Shown in pieces: positions 43,309 to 53,727 of a DNA stretch of 64,000 bases. Under the pieces are notes generated by a model. It saw only the letters and a program-made list of their open reading frames with translations, was not told the DNA's origin and made no database searches. The first letter of the stretch is position 1, and each line of letters begins with the position of its first letter. The translations under genes and the position numbers were made by a program. The stretch covers positions 77,467 through 141,466 of the forward strand of contig CAVXTD010000001.1 of assembly GCA_963764565.1 (NCBI GenBank). The letters run 5' to 3'. This DNA comes from DATBLE01 sp963764565 (GTDB lineage Bacteria; Actinomycetota; Thermoleophilia; Gaiellales; Gaiellaceae).

Positions 43309-44726
43309 CTACGTGGAAACCGCGGCTCCGCTTCGACGCGGGTCGGCCGCCGGGCCGGCCGACGATACGAGGCTGACACCGCCGAAGTAGTGGTGCCGTG
43401 CCGCCCACCGCCGCACGGCCAGCCCTCGCGCACTCCAGTTCCGCGAGCGCCTGCTTCGTCCGCGCCAGGCTCGGCGTTGACCACCTCCCCCGCGCGGTGG
43501 ACTCGCGGGCGGTCGACGGCCGCCTGGGGCGCGAGACCCTCGTCCAGGACCCCGGCCGCGACTCCGACGAGCGCGGTTCGCAGCCGCGTCCCGCCGGCGG
43601 CGCCGATCGCCAGCACCGGGCCTTCTCCATCGAGCGCGATGCTCGGAGCCATCATGCTCTGCATCCGAGCTCCCGGCTCGAGTACGCCGACGAGCAGGTC
43701 GGTCTCACCGAGCATGCTGTTCAGGTGCAGGTCGAGGCCGGGCACCCAGTCGCCGGAGCCGAGGCCCAGGCTCGTCGTCAGGACGCAGACGCTGCCGTCG
43801 GCGTCGACGGTGACAAGGTTGGTCGTGTGGGTTTCCGGCCCGCCGGCGTCGGCGAGCGCGTCGATCAACGCGAGGGTCCGGTCAGGCTCGTCGAGGCAGT
43901 CAAGCCTCGGGATCCGTTCGAGGGCGGACGCGACTCCCGCCAGCCCGCCGCGCGTCAGGAACCGCGTGCCGGCATACGGCACCACGATCGGGTCGTCCCA
44001 GCCCGCTTCATACCGGTCGAGGTCTCCACGCGTGACGACGCCGTCGCGATCGGCGAGGAGCGCGAGCAGCGACTCGGCGATCGAGCCGCGGTAGACGCTC
44101 GAAGCGCCCTCCTCGGCGAGCAGCTCGAGCGCAGACGCGAGACCCGGCTGCTCGAGCCGGTCGCCGGTGCGAAGCAGGCTACCGCCAGGTGCATAGATCT
44201 CGGCCCCCTCGCGCATGGTCATCACGGGCGCGAGCATCTCCAGGCAGGCTGCGTGGGCCGGCGGCATCGGCACGCCCTCTCGTGCGAGGCGGAGCGCAGG
44301 CGCGCACAGCTCGGCCCACGGCAGGCGCCCGTGCTCGCGCCAGAGCGCGTCGAGGCCGGCAGGCACTCCGGGCACGGCACAGGAGGCGGGCCCGACCGCG
44401 TAGTGGACGAGCTCATCGCCGAACGGGACATCGAGTTCGAGCAGCGGGCCGCCGTTTCCGCTCGGAACAGCACAGAAACAGTCGAGGTTCCGGGTCCGGC
44501 CCATGCCCGCGTCGTGGTAGATGGCGTGGCCTCCGCCGAGCAACCCCGTCATCACCGTCTCGGCGACGCAGGAGGCGAGACAGGCGGCGACGGCGGCGTC
44601 GGCGGCGGTGCCACCGGCCCGAAGCACGCCGACGCCGGCCTCGACGGTGGCAGGATGACCCGCCGCGACGGCAGCGCGCAGACGCCTCCGGCGCCCGCGC
44701 GTTAGGAAAGCCTTCATGAGCGCCAC
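43309..44726 (-). CDS. ggt: Gamma-glutamyltransferase family protein (C-terminus frameshifted)
   Basis: Ntn-hydrolase that transfers or hydrolyses gamma-glutamyl groups and matures by self-cleavage. Start MALMKAFLT at 44726; no clear signal peptide. The large-subunit part has GGTAADAAVAACLASCVAET and GLLGGGHAIYHD. The cleavage site and nucleophile Thr lie in PETHTTNLVTVDADGSV. The small subunit includes MQSMMAPSIALDGEGPVL and GAAGGTRLRTALV. Near 43425-43455 two shifts are needed to reach RRWAARHHYFGGVSLV and the stop at 43309. Corrected length about 470 residues, shorter than Escherichia coli Ggt. Confidence 0.85.
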
Positions 44727-44859
44727 ATCAAGTTGATTCGAAGCCTCTCGAGCCGTCGCCGAAGGCGATGCTGCTACCCTACGGCAGACCGCCTTCTCGG
44801 CCGCCCGTGGAGCTTCCCACGGCGTGCTGGGATCGCGGAGACATCTATCTGGAGGTCAC

Positions 44860-45129
44860 ATGACCCTCACCAAGGAAGCGAAGCTGGACATCGTCGGCAA
44901 GCACGGCCGGCACGGCACCGACACCGGGTCGCCTGAGGTGCAGGTCGCACTGCTCACGACCCGGATCAACGAGCTGACCGAGCATCTCCGCACGCACTCG
45001 AAGGACCACACGTCGCGGCGCGGACTGCTCAAGCTCGTCGGGGGCCGCCGTCGCCTGCTCGACTATCTCCAGCGCACGAACCTCGAGAGCTACCGGGCAC
45101 TGATCAAGGAGTTGGGCCTGAGGCGCTAG
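44860..45129 (+). CDS. rpsO: 30S ribosomal protein S15
   Basis: 89-residue S15, ATG at 44860 with GGAGGT just ahead. Sequence features are MTLTKEAKLDIVGKHGRHG, TGSPEVQVALLTTRINELT, LRTHSKDHTSRRGLLKLVGG and RRRLLDYLQRTNLESYRALI. It binds 16S rRNA in the platform. It sits directly before pnp, the order that is conserved in most bacteria and in which both genes share transcripts. Confidence 0.97.
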   Translation: MTLTKEAKLDIVGKHGRHGTDTGSPEVQVALLTTRINELTEHLRTHSKDHTSRRGLLKLVGGRRRLLDYLQRTNLESYRALIKELGLRR

Positions 45130-45147
45130 AGGTCAGACCAGCGACCG

Positions 45148-45236
45148 GAGAGTGGAAGTTTGAGCGAGCCCCGTGCGACGGAACGAAATGTGCACGGCGC
45201 TGACTCAAACCTCCACTCTCCTCAGAAAAGTGGAGG
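45148..45236 (+). promoter_or_regulatory. rpsO-pnp leader with two mutually exclusive hairpins
   Basis: An 18-bp arm pair (45148-45165 and 45204-45221; 17 of 18 match) forms a long stem upstream of pnp. The 3' arm also contains CCTCCACT (45210-45217), complementary to AGTGGAGG (45229-45236), which is the pnp Shine-Dalgarno region. The two pairings cannot coexist. Escherichia coli and Streptomyces have RNase III-processed stems at this locus used for PNPase autoregulation, so this is probably the equivalent control site. Confidence 0.65.
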
Positions 45237-45242
45237 AACAAC

Positions 45243-47714
45243 ATGAGTGTTGCCATCGGCAACCCCACCACGGTCTCGTTGACCGTCGGTGAGCAAGAGA
45301 TCAGCTTCGAAACCGGCAAGCTCGCCAAGCAGGCGGACGGCGCGGTCGTCGTCCGCTCCGGCGAGACGATGGTGCTGGCGACGGCGCAGGGCCGGATGGA
45401 GGCGCGCGAGGGCGCGGACTTCTTCCCCCTGACCGTCGACGTCGAGGAAAAGATGTACGCCGCCGGGAAGATCCCGGGCGGCTTCTTCAAGCGTGAGGGC
45501 CGCGCAACCGAGCGGGCGACCCTCACCGCTCGCATGATCGACCGCCCGATCCGGCCGCTGTGGCCGAAGGGCTTTCGCAACGAGGTGCAGGTGATCTGCA
45601 CGACGCTCTCCGCCGACCTCGTCACCCCGCACGACATCCTGTGCATCAACGGCGCCTCCGCGGCACTGATGATCTCGCCGCTCCCGTTCTTCGGGCCGGT
45701 CGGCGCAGTGCGCGTCGGGATGATCGGCGACCGGCTGGTGCTCAACCCGACCCTCCAGGAGATCGAGGGCGAGAGCTCACTCGACCTGATCGTCGTCGGC
45801 ACGAAGGACGGGCTGACGATGGTCGAGGCGGGCGCGGCCGAGGTTCCCGAGGACACGCTGCTCGAGGCGCTCGAGCTGGCGCACACGGAGATCAGGAAGC
45901 TCTGCGAGGTGCAGGAGGACCTGGCGCGGCGCGTAGGCAAGCCGAAGTGGCTCGATACGTCCCTGACCGAGGAGCTGAAGGCCTCGCACGGCGACCGGAT
46001 CCGCGAGCGGATCCGCACCGACGGCCTCCGCGAGGCCGCGGGTGCGGTCGAGGAGATCTTCGGCGAGCTCTCCCCGGAGCTGACGATGGAGTCGACCGAA
46101 GAAGACATCACCCGCCAGGTGCAACTGCGGCAGAGCCTGAACAGCCTGCTGGAGACGCTCCGGCTGGAGGCGGCCGAAGGCCCCGTACGCCAGCAGTTCG
46201 AGGCCGACCTGCGGGCCCTGACCGACGCCGAGCAGGATTCGAAGGAGCTCAAGTCGGCGAAGCGCAGCCTGCTGTTCGACCGGATCATCGAGGGCGTCGA
46301 GCTCCCGTTCCCGGTCGGCGCTGCGCCGGCCGAGGGCGAGCCGGCGGTCAAGGACTCGCTGACCAGGCAGTTCGTCAAGCGCGCCGCCGAGGCGATCTAC
46401 AAGGACCTCGTCCGCAAGAAGATCGCGGTCGAGAAGCGGCGCCCGGACGGTCGCTCCACAGACGAGATCCGGGCGATCGAGTGCGAGGTCGGCGTCTCCC
46501 CGCGCACGCACGGCTCGGCGCTCTTCCAGCGGGGCCAGACGCAGATCATGACGCTGCTCACGCTTGGCACGGCCAAGGAGGGCCAGCGGATCGACGACCT
46601 CTCGCTGGAGTCGGATCGCCGGTACATGCACCACTACAACTTCCCGCCGTTTTCGGTTGGGGAGACCGGGTTCATGCGCGGGCCGAAGCGCCGCGACATC
46701 GGCCACGGTGCGCTCGCACAGCGGGCGCTCCAGCCGATGATCCCGCCGGCGGAGGACTTCCCGTACACGATCCGTCTAGTCTCGGAGACGCTCGAGTCGA
46801 ACGGCTCGTCCTCGATGGGCTCCGTCTGCGGCTCGACCCTCGCCTTGATGGACGCGGGTGTCCCGATCAAGGCTCCGGTCAGCGGGATCGCGATGGGCCT
46901 CGTCAAGGAGGGCGACGACTACGTGATCCTGACCGACATCCAGGGTGCGGAGGACCACCTCGGCGACATGGACTTCAAGGTCGCCGGCACGCGTGCAGGC
47001 GTGACAGCGCTTCAGATGGACATCAAGATCACCGGCGTCACCCAGCAGATCATGCGCGAGGCACTCACTCAGGCGAAGGAGGCCCGCGAGTTCATCCTCG
47101 ACCGGATGGCCGAGACGCTGTCCGAGTCGCGCACCGAGCTCTCGGACAACGCTCCGCGGATCTCGTCGGTGAAGATCGACCCGGAGAAGATCGGGATGGT
47201 GATCGGCAAGGGCGGCGAGACGATCCGCGCACTCGAGGCCGAGAACGATGTCCAGATCGACATCGAGGAGGACGGGACGATCCTGATCTACGCCACCGAC
47301 GGCGAGAAGGCCCGTCAGGCGATCGAGGCGGTCCAGGCGATCACGAAGGAGCCCGAGGTGGGGGATACCTACACCGGCAAGGTCGTCAAGACGACGCAGT
47401 TCGGCGCGTTCGTCGAGCTGAAGAAGGGCACCGACGGGCTGCTCCACGTCTCGAACGTCGGCCCGGGGCGGGTCGCCCACATCGAGGACGTGATGGAGCG
47501 CGGCGACGTGCTCGACGTGATCGTCCAGGAGGTGGACAAGGCCCGCGGCCGGATCGGCCTCAAGCTGGTCGCCAAGCACGAGAACGGCTCGCTCGTCCAG
47601 CCTGCCGAGCTGATCGAGCGCGCCAAGGACGCGCCGCCTCGGCCTCCCGAGGAGGAGCGCCCGCGCGGCGACCGTGACCGCGGTCGGGGCGGGCGCGGCG
47701 GCCCGCGCCGCTAG
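45243..47714 (+). CDS. pnp: Polyribonucleotide nucleotidyltransferase (PNPase)
   Basis: 3'-5' phosphorolytic exoribonuclease, 823 residues, ATG at 45243 after GTGGAGG. First RNase PH domain: SGETMVLATAQGRMEAREGA and GKIPGGFFKREGRATERATL. Second: SPRTHGSALFQRGQTQIMTL and SNGSSSMGSVCGSTLALMDA, with the catalytic DIQGAEDHLGDMDFKVAGT. KH: KIDPEKIGMVIGKGGETIRA. S1: GDTYTGKVVKTTQFGAFVEL. The tail is Arg/Gly/Asp-rich. It is about 110 residues longer than Escherichia coli Pnp; the extra length lies in the helical linker at about residues 240-400. No frameshift. Confidence 0.97.
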   Translation: MSVAIGNPTTVSLTVGEQEISFETGKLAKQADGAVVVRSGETMVLATAQGRMEAREGADFFPLTVDVEEKMYAAGKIPGGFFKREGRATERATLTARMIDRPIRPLWPKGFRNEVQVICTTLSADLVTPHDILCINGASAALMISPLPFFGPVGAVRVGMIGDRLVLNPTLQEIEGESSLDLIVVGTKDGLTMVEAGAAEVPEDTLLEALELAHTEIRKLCEVQEDLARRVGKPKWLDTSLTEELKASHGDRIRERIRTDGLREAAGAVEEIFGELSPELTMESTEEDITRQVQLRQSLNSLLETLRLEAAEGPVRQQFEADLRALTDAEQDSKELKSAKRSLLFDRIIEGVELPFPVGAAPAEGEPAVKDSLTRQFVKRAAEAIYKDLVRKKIAVEKRRPDGRSTDEIRAIECEVGVSPRTHGSALFQRGQTQIMTLLTLGTAKEGQRIDDLSLESDRRYMHHYNFPPFSVGETGFMRGPKRRDIGHGALAQRALQPMIPPAEDFPYTIRLVSETLESNGSSSMGSVCGSTLALMDAGVPIKAPVSGIAMGLVKEGDDYVILTDIQGAEDHLGDMDFKVAGTRAGVTALQMDIKITGVTQQIMREALTQAKEAREFILDRMAETLSESRTELSDNAPRISSVKIDPEKIGMVIGKGGETIRALEAENDVQIDIEEDGTILIYATDGEKARQAIEAVQAITKEPEVGDTYTGKVVKTTQFGAFVELKKGTDGLLHVSNVGPGRVAHIEDVMERGDVLDVIVQEVDKARGRIGLKLVAKHENGSLVQPAELIERAKDAPPRPPEEERPRGDRDRGRGGRGGPRR

Positions 47715-47724
47715 AGCAGAGCAC

Positions 47725-47751
47725 GGGTGCGCGGCGTCGAGCCGCGCACCC
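47725..47751. terminator. Strong stem-loop between pnp and the MFS gene
   Basis: Perfect 11-bp arms GGGTGCGCGGC and GCCGCGCACCC with a GTCGA loop, 11 bases after the pnp stop and 11 before the convergent MFS stop. The position suits a bidirectional terminator, although only ATTCC follows on the plus strand. Confidence 0.7.
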
Positions 47752-47761
47752 ATTCCGTTGA

Positions 47762-49205
47762 CTAGGCGGCCTCGGCCGGAGCCACGGCGAGCTCCTCGCG
47801 ATGGATCATCGTGAGCGTGGCGAGCAGACCGGCGCCGGCGAAGCCGACCGCGACCCAGAATGCGAGGCTGAAGCCGCCTGTGAGCGCCGACGGCAGCGCT
47901 TCGCCGCTTGCCTTCAGATGGTCGGTGCGGCTCGTCGAGACCGTCGAGAGAACGGCAACGCCGAGCGCTCCGCCGATCTGCTGCGAGGTATTGATCAGCC
48001 CTGATGCGAGACCGGCTTCGTGGCCCTCGACGCCGGCGAGCGCGGCGATGGACATCGGGACGAACGAGAAGCCGATCCCGACGCCGATCGCGAGGAAGCC
48101 GGGCAGCAGATCGACGGCATACGATCCGTCGGCCGAGACCTGGGTGAACCAGACGTTCCCGAGAGCCATCAGGGCGACGCCGAAGGTCATCGTCGGCTTG
48201 ACCCCGATCCTCGTCACGATTGCCTGCGCGGCGCCGGCGGAGACGACGGCGGTCAGGGCGACGGCGAGGTATCCGGCCCCCGTTTGCAGCGCGGAGAGCC
48301 CGAGCACCTGCTGCATGTACAGCGACAGCATGAAGAACATCGCAAACGTCAGGCCACCGAGCAGGAAGCCGACGACGTTCGCGCCGGCGAGCGTCCGCAG
48401 CCGGCGCGAAGATGCCGAGCGGAACGAGCGGCGCCTTCGATCGCAACTCAACTGCCAGGAACAACGCGTGGAGGACGGCCGACCCGGCAAGGACGAGGAG
48501 CGTCTGGGCCGAGCCCCAGCCGACCGTGTTCGCCCGGGTCAGCGCGAAGACGAGCAAGACGAGCGCGCTCGTGATCAGCACCGCGCCGGCCGCGTCGAAA
48601 TGGCGGGTGGCGGCCTGGACGCGGCTCTCGCGCACCACGCTCCTGGTGAGCAGAACGACCGCTGCCCCGACCGGCACGTTGACGAAGAAGATCCACTCCC
48701 AGCCGAGCCACTTCGTCAGCACGCCACCCATCAGGACGCCGACCGCGGCACCGCTTCCGCCCATCGCTCCCCAGACACCGAGCGCCTTGTTGCGCTCGGA
48801 GCCCTCGTCGAACGTGGTCGTGATGATCGACAGCGCCGACGGGGAGAGGATCGCCGCGCCGAGTCCCTGCACTGCTCGCGCGGCGATCAGCTGCCCCTCT
48901 GAGTTCGAGAGGCCGCAGGCGAGCGAGGCGAGCGTGAACAGCGCGACACCGAACATGAAGACGCGCCGCCGCCCGAGGATGTCCGCGGTCCGGCCCCCGA
49001 GGAGCAGGAAGCCGCCGAACGTGAGCGCGTACGCGCTCAGGATCCACTGGAGATTCCCCTGCGAGAAGTGCAGGTCGCGCTGAATCGACGGCAGCGCGAC
49101 GTTCACGATCGAGACGTCGAGGATGACCATGAAGAAGGCGGAGCAGAGGAGGGCGAGCGCCCACCAGCGTCTGGGATCGGGAACGGCGTGTGCGACGGCT
49201 TCCAA
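47762..49205 (-). CDS. DHA2-type MFS multidrug exporter (frameshifted)
   Basis: Proton-driven drug exporter type with about 14 membrane helices. TTG start at 49205 (MEAVAHAVPDPRRWWALALL). Motif D1-like VILDVSIVNVALPSIQRDL and motif A GGRTADILGRRRVFM, then motif C-like GAMGGSGAAVGVLMGGVLT, are typical of the EmrB/QacA group. Near 48405 the frame shifts to continue ANVVGFLLGGLTFAMFFMLS and ends at 47762. Corrected length about 480 residues. No regulator gene is adjacent, and the substrate is unknown. Confidence 0.88.
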
Positions 49206-49314
49206 TACGGTCTCCTTCTCCCGGGGTCGCGGAAGTCAAACGCGGTCCGCGGACGGCCTATTCCGACGACGAGCCAGGGGACGGAAATCGACAGGCCGCG
49301 AGTACGATCCGGTC

Positions 49315-50604
49315 GTGCAGGAATACGTCCTCTCGGAACTCGACTCCGGCGAGCGGCTGATCACCGAACGCGTCTCCAGCGTCCGCTCGGTCGCGCTCGG
49401 GTTCTGGATCGGCGCCGGTGCCCGCGACGAGCCGGAGGCGAAGGCCGGAGTCTCACACTTCATCGAGCACCTGTTGTTCAAGGGGACTCGCTCCTACGAC
49501 GCGCAGCGGATCGCGGAGGTATTCGACGAGATGGGCGGCGAGTTGAACGCGGCGACGTCGCGCGAGCACACCGTCGTCTATGCGCGCGTCCCCGACCGCC
49601 ATCTCGAGGATGCCCTGGACGTGATGGCGGACATGGTGTTCGCGCCCACGTTTGCCGACCTCGACGCGGAGCGCGAAGTGGTGCTCGAGGAGATCGCGAT
49701 GGTCGAGGATGCGCCGCAGGATCTCGTCCATGACCTGCTCTCGGACGCGATCTTCTCGGGGCATGCGCTGGGCAGGCCGGTGATCGGCCGCGCCGACGTG
49801 ATCTCGTCGATCGGCCGCCGGGCGATCGGCACCTATCATCGCGGCGCCTACGTGGCCGGGAACGTCGTGCTCGCCGCCGCGGGCAACCTCGAGCACGAGC
49901 AGCTGGTGAAGCTACTCGAGCAGGCGGCCCGTGAACGAGTCGAGCCGCCGGCGAGGAAGACGAAGGTGCGCCGGCCGCTGGTGCGCGTGCCGGCGCCGAG
50001 CGTCCGTTTCCAGCGGAAGGACACCGAACAGTTCCACGTGTGTGTCGGCGCGCCAGGGATCTCGCGCTCCGACCGCCGCCGCTTCGCCGCCTCGCTGCTC
50101 GACGCGATTCTCGGCGGATCCGCCTCGTCGCGCCTCTTCCAGGAAATTCGCGAGAAACGCGGCATGGCCTACTCGGTCTACAGCTTCGCCTCGCAGTACA
50201 CGGACACCGGCCTGATCGGGATCTACGCCGGCACGCGCGAGGAGAATCTCGCCAGCTGCCTCGAGATCATCGCCGAGCAGATCGCCGACATCGCCGCCGG
50301 CAATCTGCGAGAGCGCGAGCTCGAGCGCGCGAAGGAGAACCTCAAGGGCCGGATCGTGCTCGCGATGGAGTCGACCTCGAACCGGATGAGCCGGCTCGGC
50401 CGGTCGCTGATCACCGACACGGAGCTGCTCTCTCTCGACCGGATCATCGCCGAGATCGACGCGGTCGACCCGATCGCGGTCTCCGAGCTCGCCGGGCTTC
50501 TGCTCGACCCGTCACGGCTCTCGGCCGCCGGGATCGGGCCGAGCGAGGAACGCTTCCTCGAGGGGGTCGAGCGGATCCATCCCGGGCTGGCGGATGCCGC
50601 GTGA
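49315..50604 (+). CDS. M16-family zinc peptidase
   Basis: Pitrilysin-type peptidase of the processing-peptidase group, 429 residues from the GTG at 49315 (VQEYVLSELDSGERLITE). The inverted zinc motif HFIEHLLFKG and the downstream Glu in EREVVLEEIAMVEDAP are present. The C-terminal half has SSRLFQEIREKRGMAYSVYS, the typical R/Y pair. It overlaps dapB by GTGA, and the pnp-M16-dapB-dapA neighbourhood is standard in actinobacteria. Its substrate is unknown. Confidence 0.93.
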   Translation: MQEYVLSELDSGERLITERVSSVRSVALGFWIGAGARDEPEAKAGVSHFIEHLLFKGTRSYDAQRIAEVFDEMGGELNAATSREHTVVYARVPDRHLEDALDVMADMVFAPTFADLDAEREVVLEEIAMVEDAPQDLVHDLLSDAIFSGHALGRPVIGRADVISSIGRRAIGTYHRGAYVAGNVVLAAAGNLEHEQLVKLLEQAARERVEPPARKTKVRRPLVRVPAPSVRFQRKDTEQFHVCVGAPGISRSDRRRFAASLLDAILGGSASSRLFQEIREKRGMAYSVYSFASQYTDTGLIGIYAGTREENLASCLEIIAEQIADIAAGNLRERELERAKENLKGRIVLAMESTSNRMSRLGRSLITDTELLSLDRIIAEIDAVDPIAVSELAGLLLDPSRLSAAGIGPSEERFLEGVERIHPGLADAA

Positions 50605-51233
50605 AGATAATCGTCTTCGGCTATGAGGGCAAAGTCGGTGCCGTGATGGCTGCGGGGCTCAGCGGCGCCGGGCACGAGGTGCTCGGTGTCGAGATCGGCG
50701 ACCCGATTCCGGAGGGTGCCGACGCGGCGGTCGACTTCACGCAGCCCGACGCCGCGGTCGCGAACATCGAGCGCTGCCTGGAGCTCGGCGTGCCGGTCGT
50801 CGTCGGGACGACCGGATGGGAAGGGGAGCGGGCGCGCATCGACGCGCTCGCGCAGGAGCGTGGCGTCGCGGTCTTCGTCGCGCCGAACTTCTCGGTCGGC
50901 GCCGTGCTGATGATGCGCTTTGCCGCCGAGGCCGCCAAGCACCTGCCACGCGCGGAGATCGTCGAGCTGCACAACGAGGCGAAGAAGGATGCGCCCTCGG
51001 GCACTGCGAAGGCGACCGCAGAGGGGATGGGCTGCAATCCTGCTATCCACTCGGTCCGTCTTCCGGGGCTCGTCGCGCATCAGGAGGTGCTGCTCGCCGG
51101 CGACGGGGAGCTGCTGACGATCCGGCACGACACGCTTTCACGCGACTCGTTCGTCCCGGGCGTCCTGCTCGCGCTCGAGCGGCTGCCCACTCTGCCTCCG
51201 GGCCTGACGGTCGGCCTCGAAGCCCTTCTCTAG
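50601..51233 (+). CDS. dapB: 4-hydroxy-tetrahydrodipicolinate reductase
   Basis: Lysine/meso-diaminopimelate pathway reductase. GTG start in the GTGA overlap. The NAD(P)-binding loop is FGYEGKVGAVMA, then VVVGTTGWEG and APNFSVGAVLMMRFA. The catalytic and substrate motif is ELHNEAKKDAPSGTA. With 210 residues it is a short DapB, lacking part of the middle domain seen in Escherichia coli; this short form is known from other bacteria. It is followed by dapA after 13 bases. Confidence 0.94.
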   Translation: MKIIVFGYEGKVGAVMAAGLSGAGHEVLGVEIGDPIPEGADAAVDFTQPDAAVANIERCLELGVPVVVGTTGWEGERARIDALAQERGVAVFVAPNFSVGAVLMMRFAAEAAKHLPRAEIVELHNEAKKDAPSGTAKATAEGMGCNPAIHSVRLPGLVAHQEVLLAGDGELLTIRHDTLSRDSFVPGVLLALERLPTLPPGLTVGLEALL

Positions 51234-51246
51234 TACGATTTCGGAC

Positions 51247-52128
51247 ATGCTCGGCGAGGTTCTGACGGCGATCGTCACCCCGTTCCGGAGCGACGGCTCG
51301 GTCGACTACGACCGGTTCCGGGAGCTCGCCGCACACCTCGTCGAGAACGGCTCCGACGGGCTCGTCGTCACCGGGACGACCGGCGAGGCGCCGACCCTGA
51401 CCGACGAGGAGCGCTTCGAGCTCTACGCCGCGGCCGTCGAGGCGGTCGGCGATCGGGCCACCGTGATCGCCGGCACCGGCACCTACTCGACCGCGCACTC
51501 GGTTCATCTGACCGAGCGGGCGCACGAGCTCGGCGTGCACGGCTTTCTCGTCGTCACGCCCTACTACAACAAGCCGCCGGTCCGGGGAATCGTCGAGCAC
51601 TTCAAGGCGATCGCCGACGTCAGCGACCGCCCGATCGTCGTCTACAACATCCCCGGCCGGGTCGTGCTCAACCTCGAGCCCGAGACGATCGCGCTCCTCG
51701 CCGAGATCCCGACCGTCACGGCGGTGAAGCAGGCGTACGACGACATCGACCAGGCTCGCCGGATCGTCGAGCTCGGTCTCGATCTGTACGCCGGCGACGA
51801 CAACCTGATCTTGCCGTTCCTCCGCGTCGGCGGCGTCGGCGGCATCTGCGTGCACACGCACGTGGTCGGGCCGCAGGTGAAGCAGCAGATCCGCGCGTTC
51901 AGGGACGGCGACGAGGAGACCGCGCGGCGGATCGACGAGCAGCTGGAGCCGATCTACGAGCTGCTGAAGGTCGCGCCGAACCCGCTTGCGATCAAGGCTG
52001 CGCTGGCCCTCCTCGGCTTCGAGGTGGGCGGCCACCGGCTGCCGCTCGTGTCGGCATCGGACGAGGAGGTCGCCCGTGTACGCGACTGCCTCGAGCGGGC
52101 GGGTGTGAGCGTTCCGGCCGCCGTCTGA
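51247..52128 (+). CDS. dapA: 4-hydroxy-tetrahydrodipicolinate synthase
   Basis: Condenses pyruvate with aspartate semialdehyde, 293 residues. TIM barrel with TAIVTPFRSDGSVDYDRF, GTTGEAPTLTDEER, VVTPYYNKPPVRG, the Tyr in IVVYNIPGRV and the Schiff-base Lys in TVTAVKQAYDD. The GGVGGICVHTHVV loop differs from the usual GGISV but keeps the fold. Acts just before DapB, so the M16-dapB-dapA transcript links cell-wall precursor supply to lysine. Confidence 0.95.
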   Translation: MLGEVLTAIVTPFRSDGSVDYDRFRELAAHLVENGSDGLVVTGTTGEAPTLTDEERFELYAAAVEAVGDRATVIAGTGTYSTAHSVHLTERAHELGVHGFLVVTPYYNKPPVRGIVEHFKAIADVSDRPIVVYNIPGRVVLNLEPETIALLAEIPTVTAVKQAYDDIDQARRIVELGLDLYAGDDNLILPFLRVGGVGGICVHTHVVGPQVKQQIRAFRDGDEETARRIDEQLEPIYELLKVAPNPLAIKAALALLGFEVGGHRLPLVSASDEEVARVRDCLERAGVSVPAAV

Positions 52129-52130
52129 GC

Positions 52131-53727
52131 TCAGGCTGCGGCTTCGCCGACGACGCGGAGGTTGGTGGCGCCGAGGATGTCGGGCTGCTCGCGGTAGACC
52201 GCCTCGAGCGCCTCGATCACAGCCGGGCAGAACTGGGTGCCGGCGTGTGTGCGCAACTCCTCCATCGCCGTCGCCACAGAGCGAGCGCCGCGGTAGGGAC
52301 GGTCGCTGGTGAGCGCGTCGAAGGCGTCGGCGACGAGAACGATCCGGGCGGGCAGCGGGATCTGGTCGCCGGCGAGCCCGTCCGGGTATCCGTGGCCGTC
52401 GATCCGTTCGTGACTCGACCGGGCCACCTGCAGGACGATCGGGTCGAGGTCGACGTCCTGGAGGATGTACTCGGAGATCACCGGGTGCTCCTTCATCACC
52501 TTCCACTCCTCGTCGTCGAGCGGGCCCGGCTTGTGGAGGATGCGCTCGGGGATCCCGATCTTGCCGATGTCGTGGAGAAGGGCGCCGATCTCGATCGCGT
52601 CGAGCTCCGCGCCGCTGTAGCCGAGCTGTTCGGCGAGCGCGACGGCGACGTCGGAGACCCGCTCGGTGTGCCCGCCGGTGTAGTAGTCCTTCGCCTCCAT
52701 GCTCCGCGCAAGCGCGCCAACGGTCTCGATCAGCTTCTTCCGCACCTCCTCGACGAGGCCTGCGCTCTCGATTGCGGTCGCGAGCTGCGGCAGGATCGCG
52801 TCGCGCAGGCGCTGACCAGCGCTCGCTTTCGAAGCCCGGCGCCTTGCCGAGGTGCAGCGCTCCGATCCGCGCCCCGCCGGTCTGAAGGGCGATCCCGTCC
52901 TCGCCGTCGCCGAGTGAGATCGTGGTGCGCACGCCGGTGAGCCGGGTGAGCGCCTGCTCGGCGTAGCCGGTGAGCGACGTGCGGTCGTGGGCGAACGCGG
53001 CGAGACCGCCCGCGAACTGGAACAGCTCCTGGAGGTCGTCGTTCCGCTCCGCCAGCTGCCTGTTCGCTCCGCGCAGCTCCTCGTTCGCCGCCCGCACCTC
53101 TTCGACCGACTTGCGCGTTCTGCTGACGTACTGGCGGACCGAGAACATCATCGCCGCCGGCGGCAGCGTGAACGCGAGCAGACCCGTCAGGCCTAGCTTC
53201 TCGTACCCGAGGGCGAGGGTCAGCGCCAGCGGGCCGGCCGCAAGGTAGTAGGGGGTCAGCCAGCGGAAGCGCTCGCGCCAGACTCCGAGTTGGCTCTGGC
53301 CGTCGGCGAGGCTGATCGCAAGTGAGAGCAGCCCGACGTTGACGGCCATGTAGATCGCCCCTGCGCCGACGGCGGGCAGGATCTGGGCGGTCGGAGACCA
53401 GCTGCGGGCGCCGATGGCGATGTAGAAGGCGGTGCCGGCGCCGGCGGCCAGGCCGAACTGCGCAGCGTCGAAGACGCCGCGGTTGAGGCGCCCTCGCCGG
53501 GCGACGAGGTTGACGATCCCCATCAGCGCGGCCGCCGCCATCGCGCAGCCGATGCCGAAGGTGAAGCCGAGCGCGAGCAACCCCGCGCCTCCGAAGCTGA
53601 ACGAGCCGCGGCCGTAGACCTCGATCGAGACGAGCTGGAGGACCAGCGTCAGGACGAGGAAGGGGAGCAGCGACCAGGGCCGGTCGACGAGCGACGTCCC
53701 ACGATCTCGACGGCGTGTCAGCGCCAA
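52131..53727 (-). CDS. Multi-helix membrane protein with GAF-like and HD-GYP domains (frameshifted)
   Basis: N-terminal membrane region of about seven helices (SLLPFLVLTLVLQLVSIEV, GGAGLLALGFTFGIG, FGLAAGAGTAFYIAIG and others), then a coiled segment (RAANEELRGANRQLAERNDD) and a GAF-like domain. A shift between about 52750 and 52830 leads to the HD-GYP domain: KDYYTGGHTERVSDVAVALA, LLHDIGKIGIPE and HERIDGHGYPDG, ending at 52131. HD-GYP enzymes hydrolyse c-di-GMP. It is convergent with dapA, only 2 bases apart, and is the third c-di-GMP protein of the window. Confidence 0.87.
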
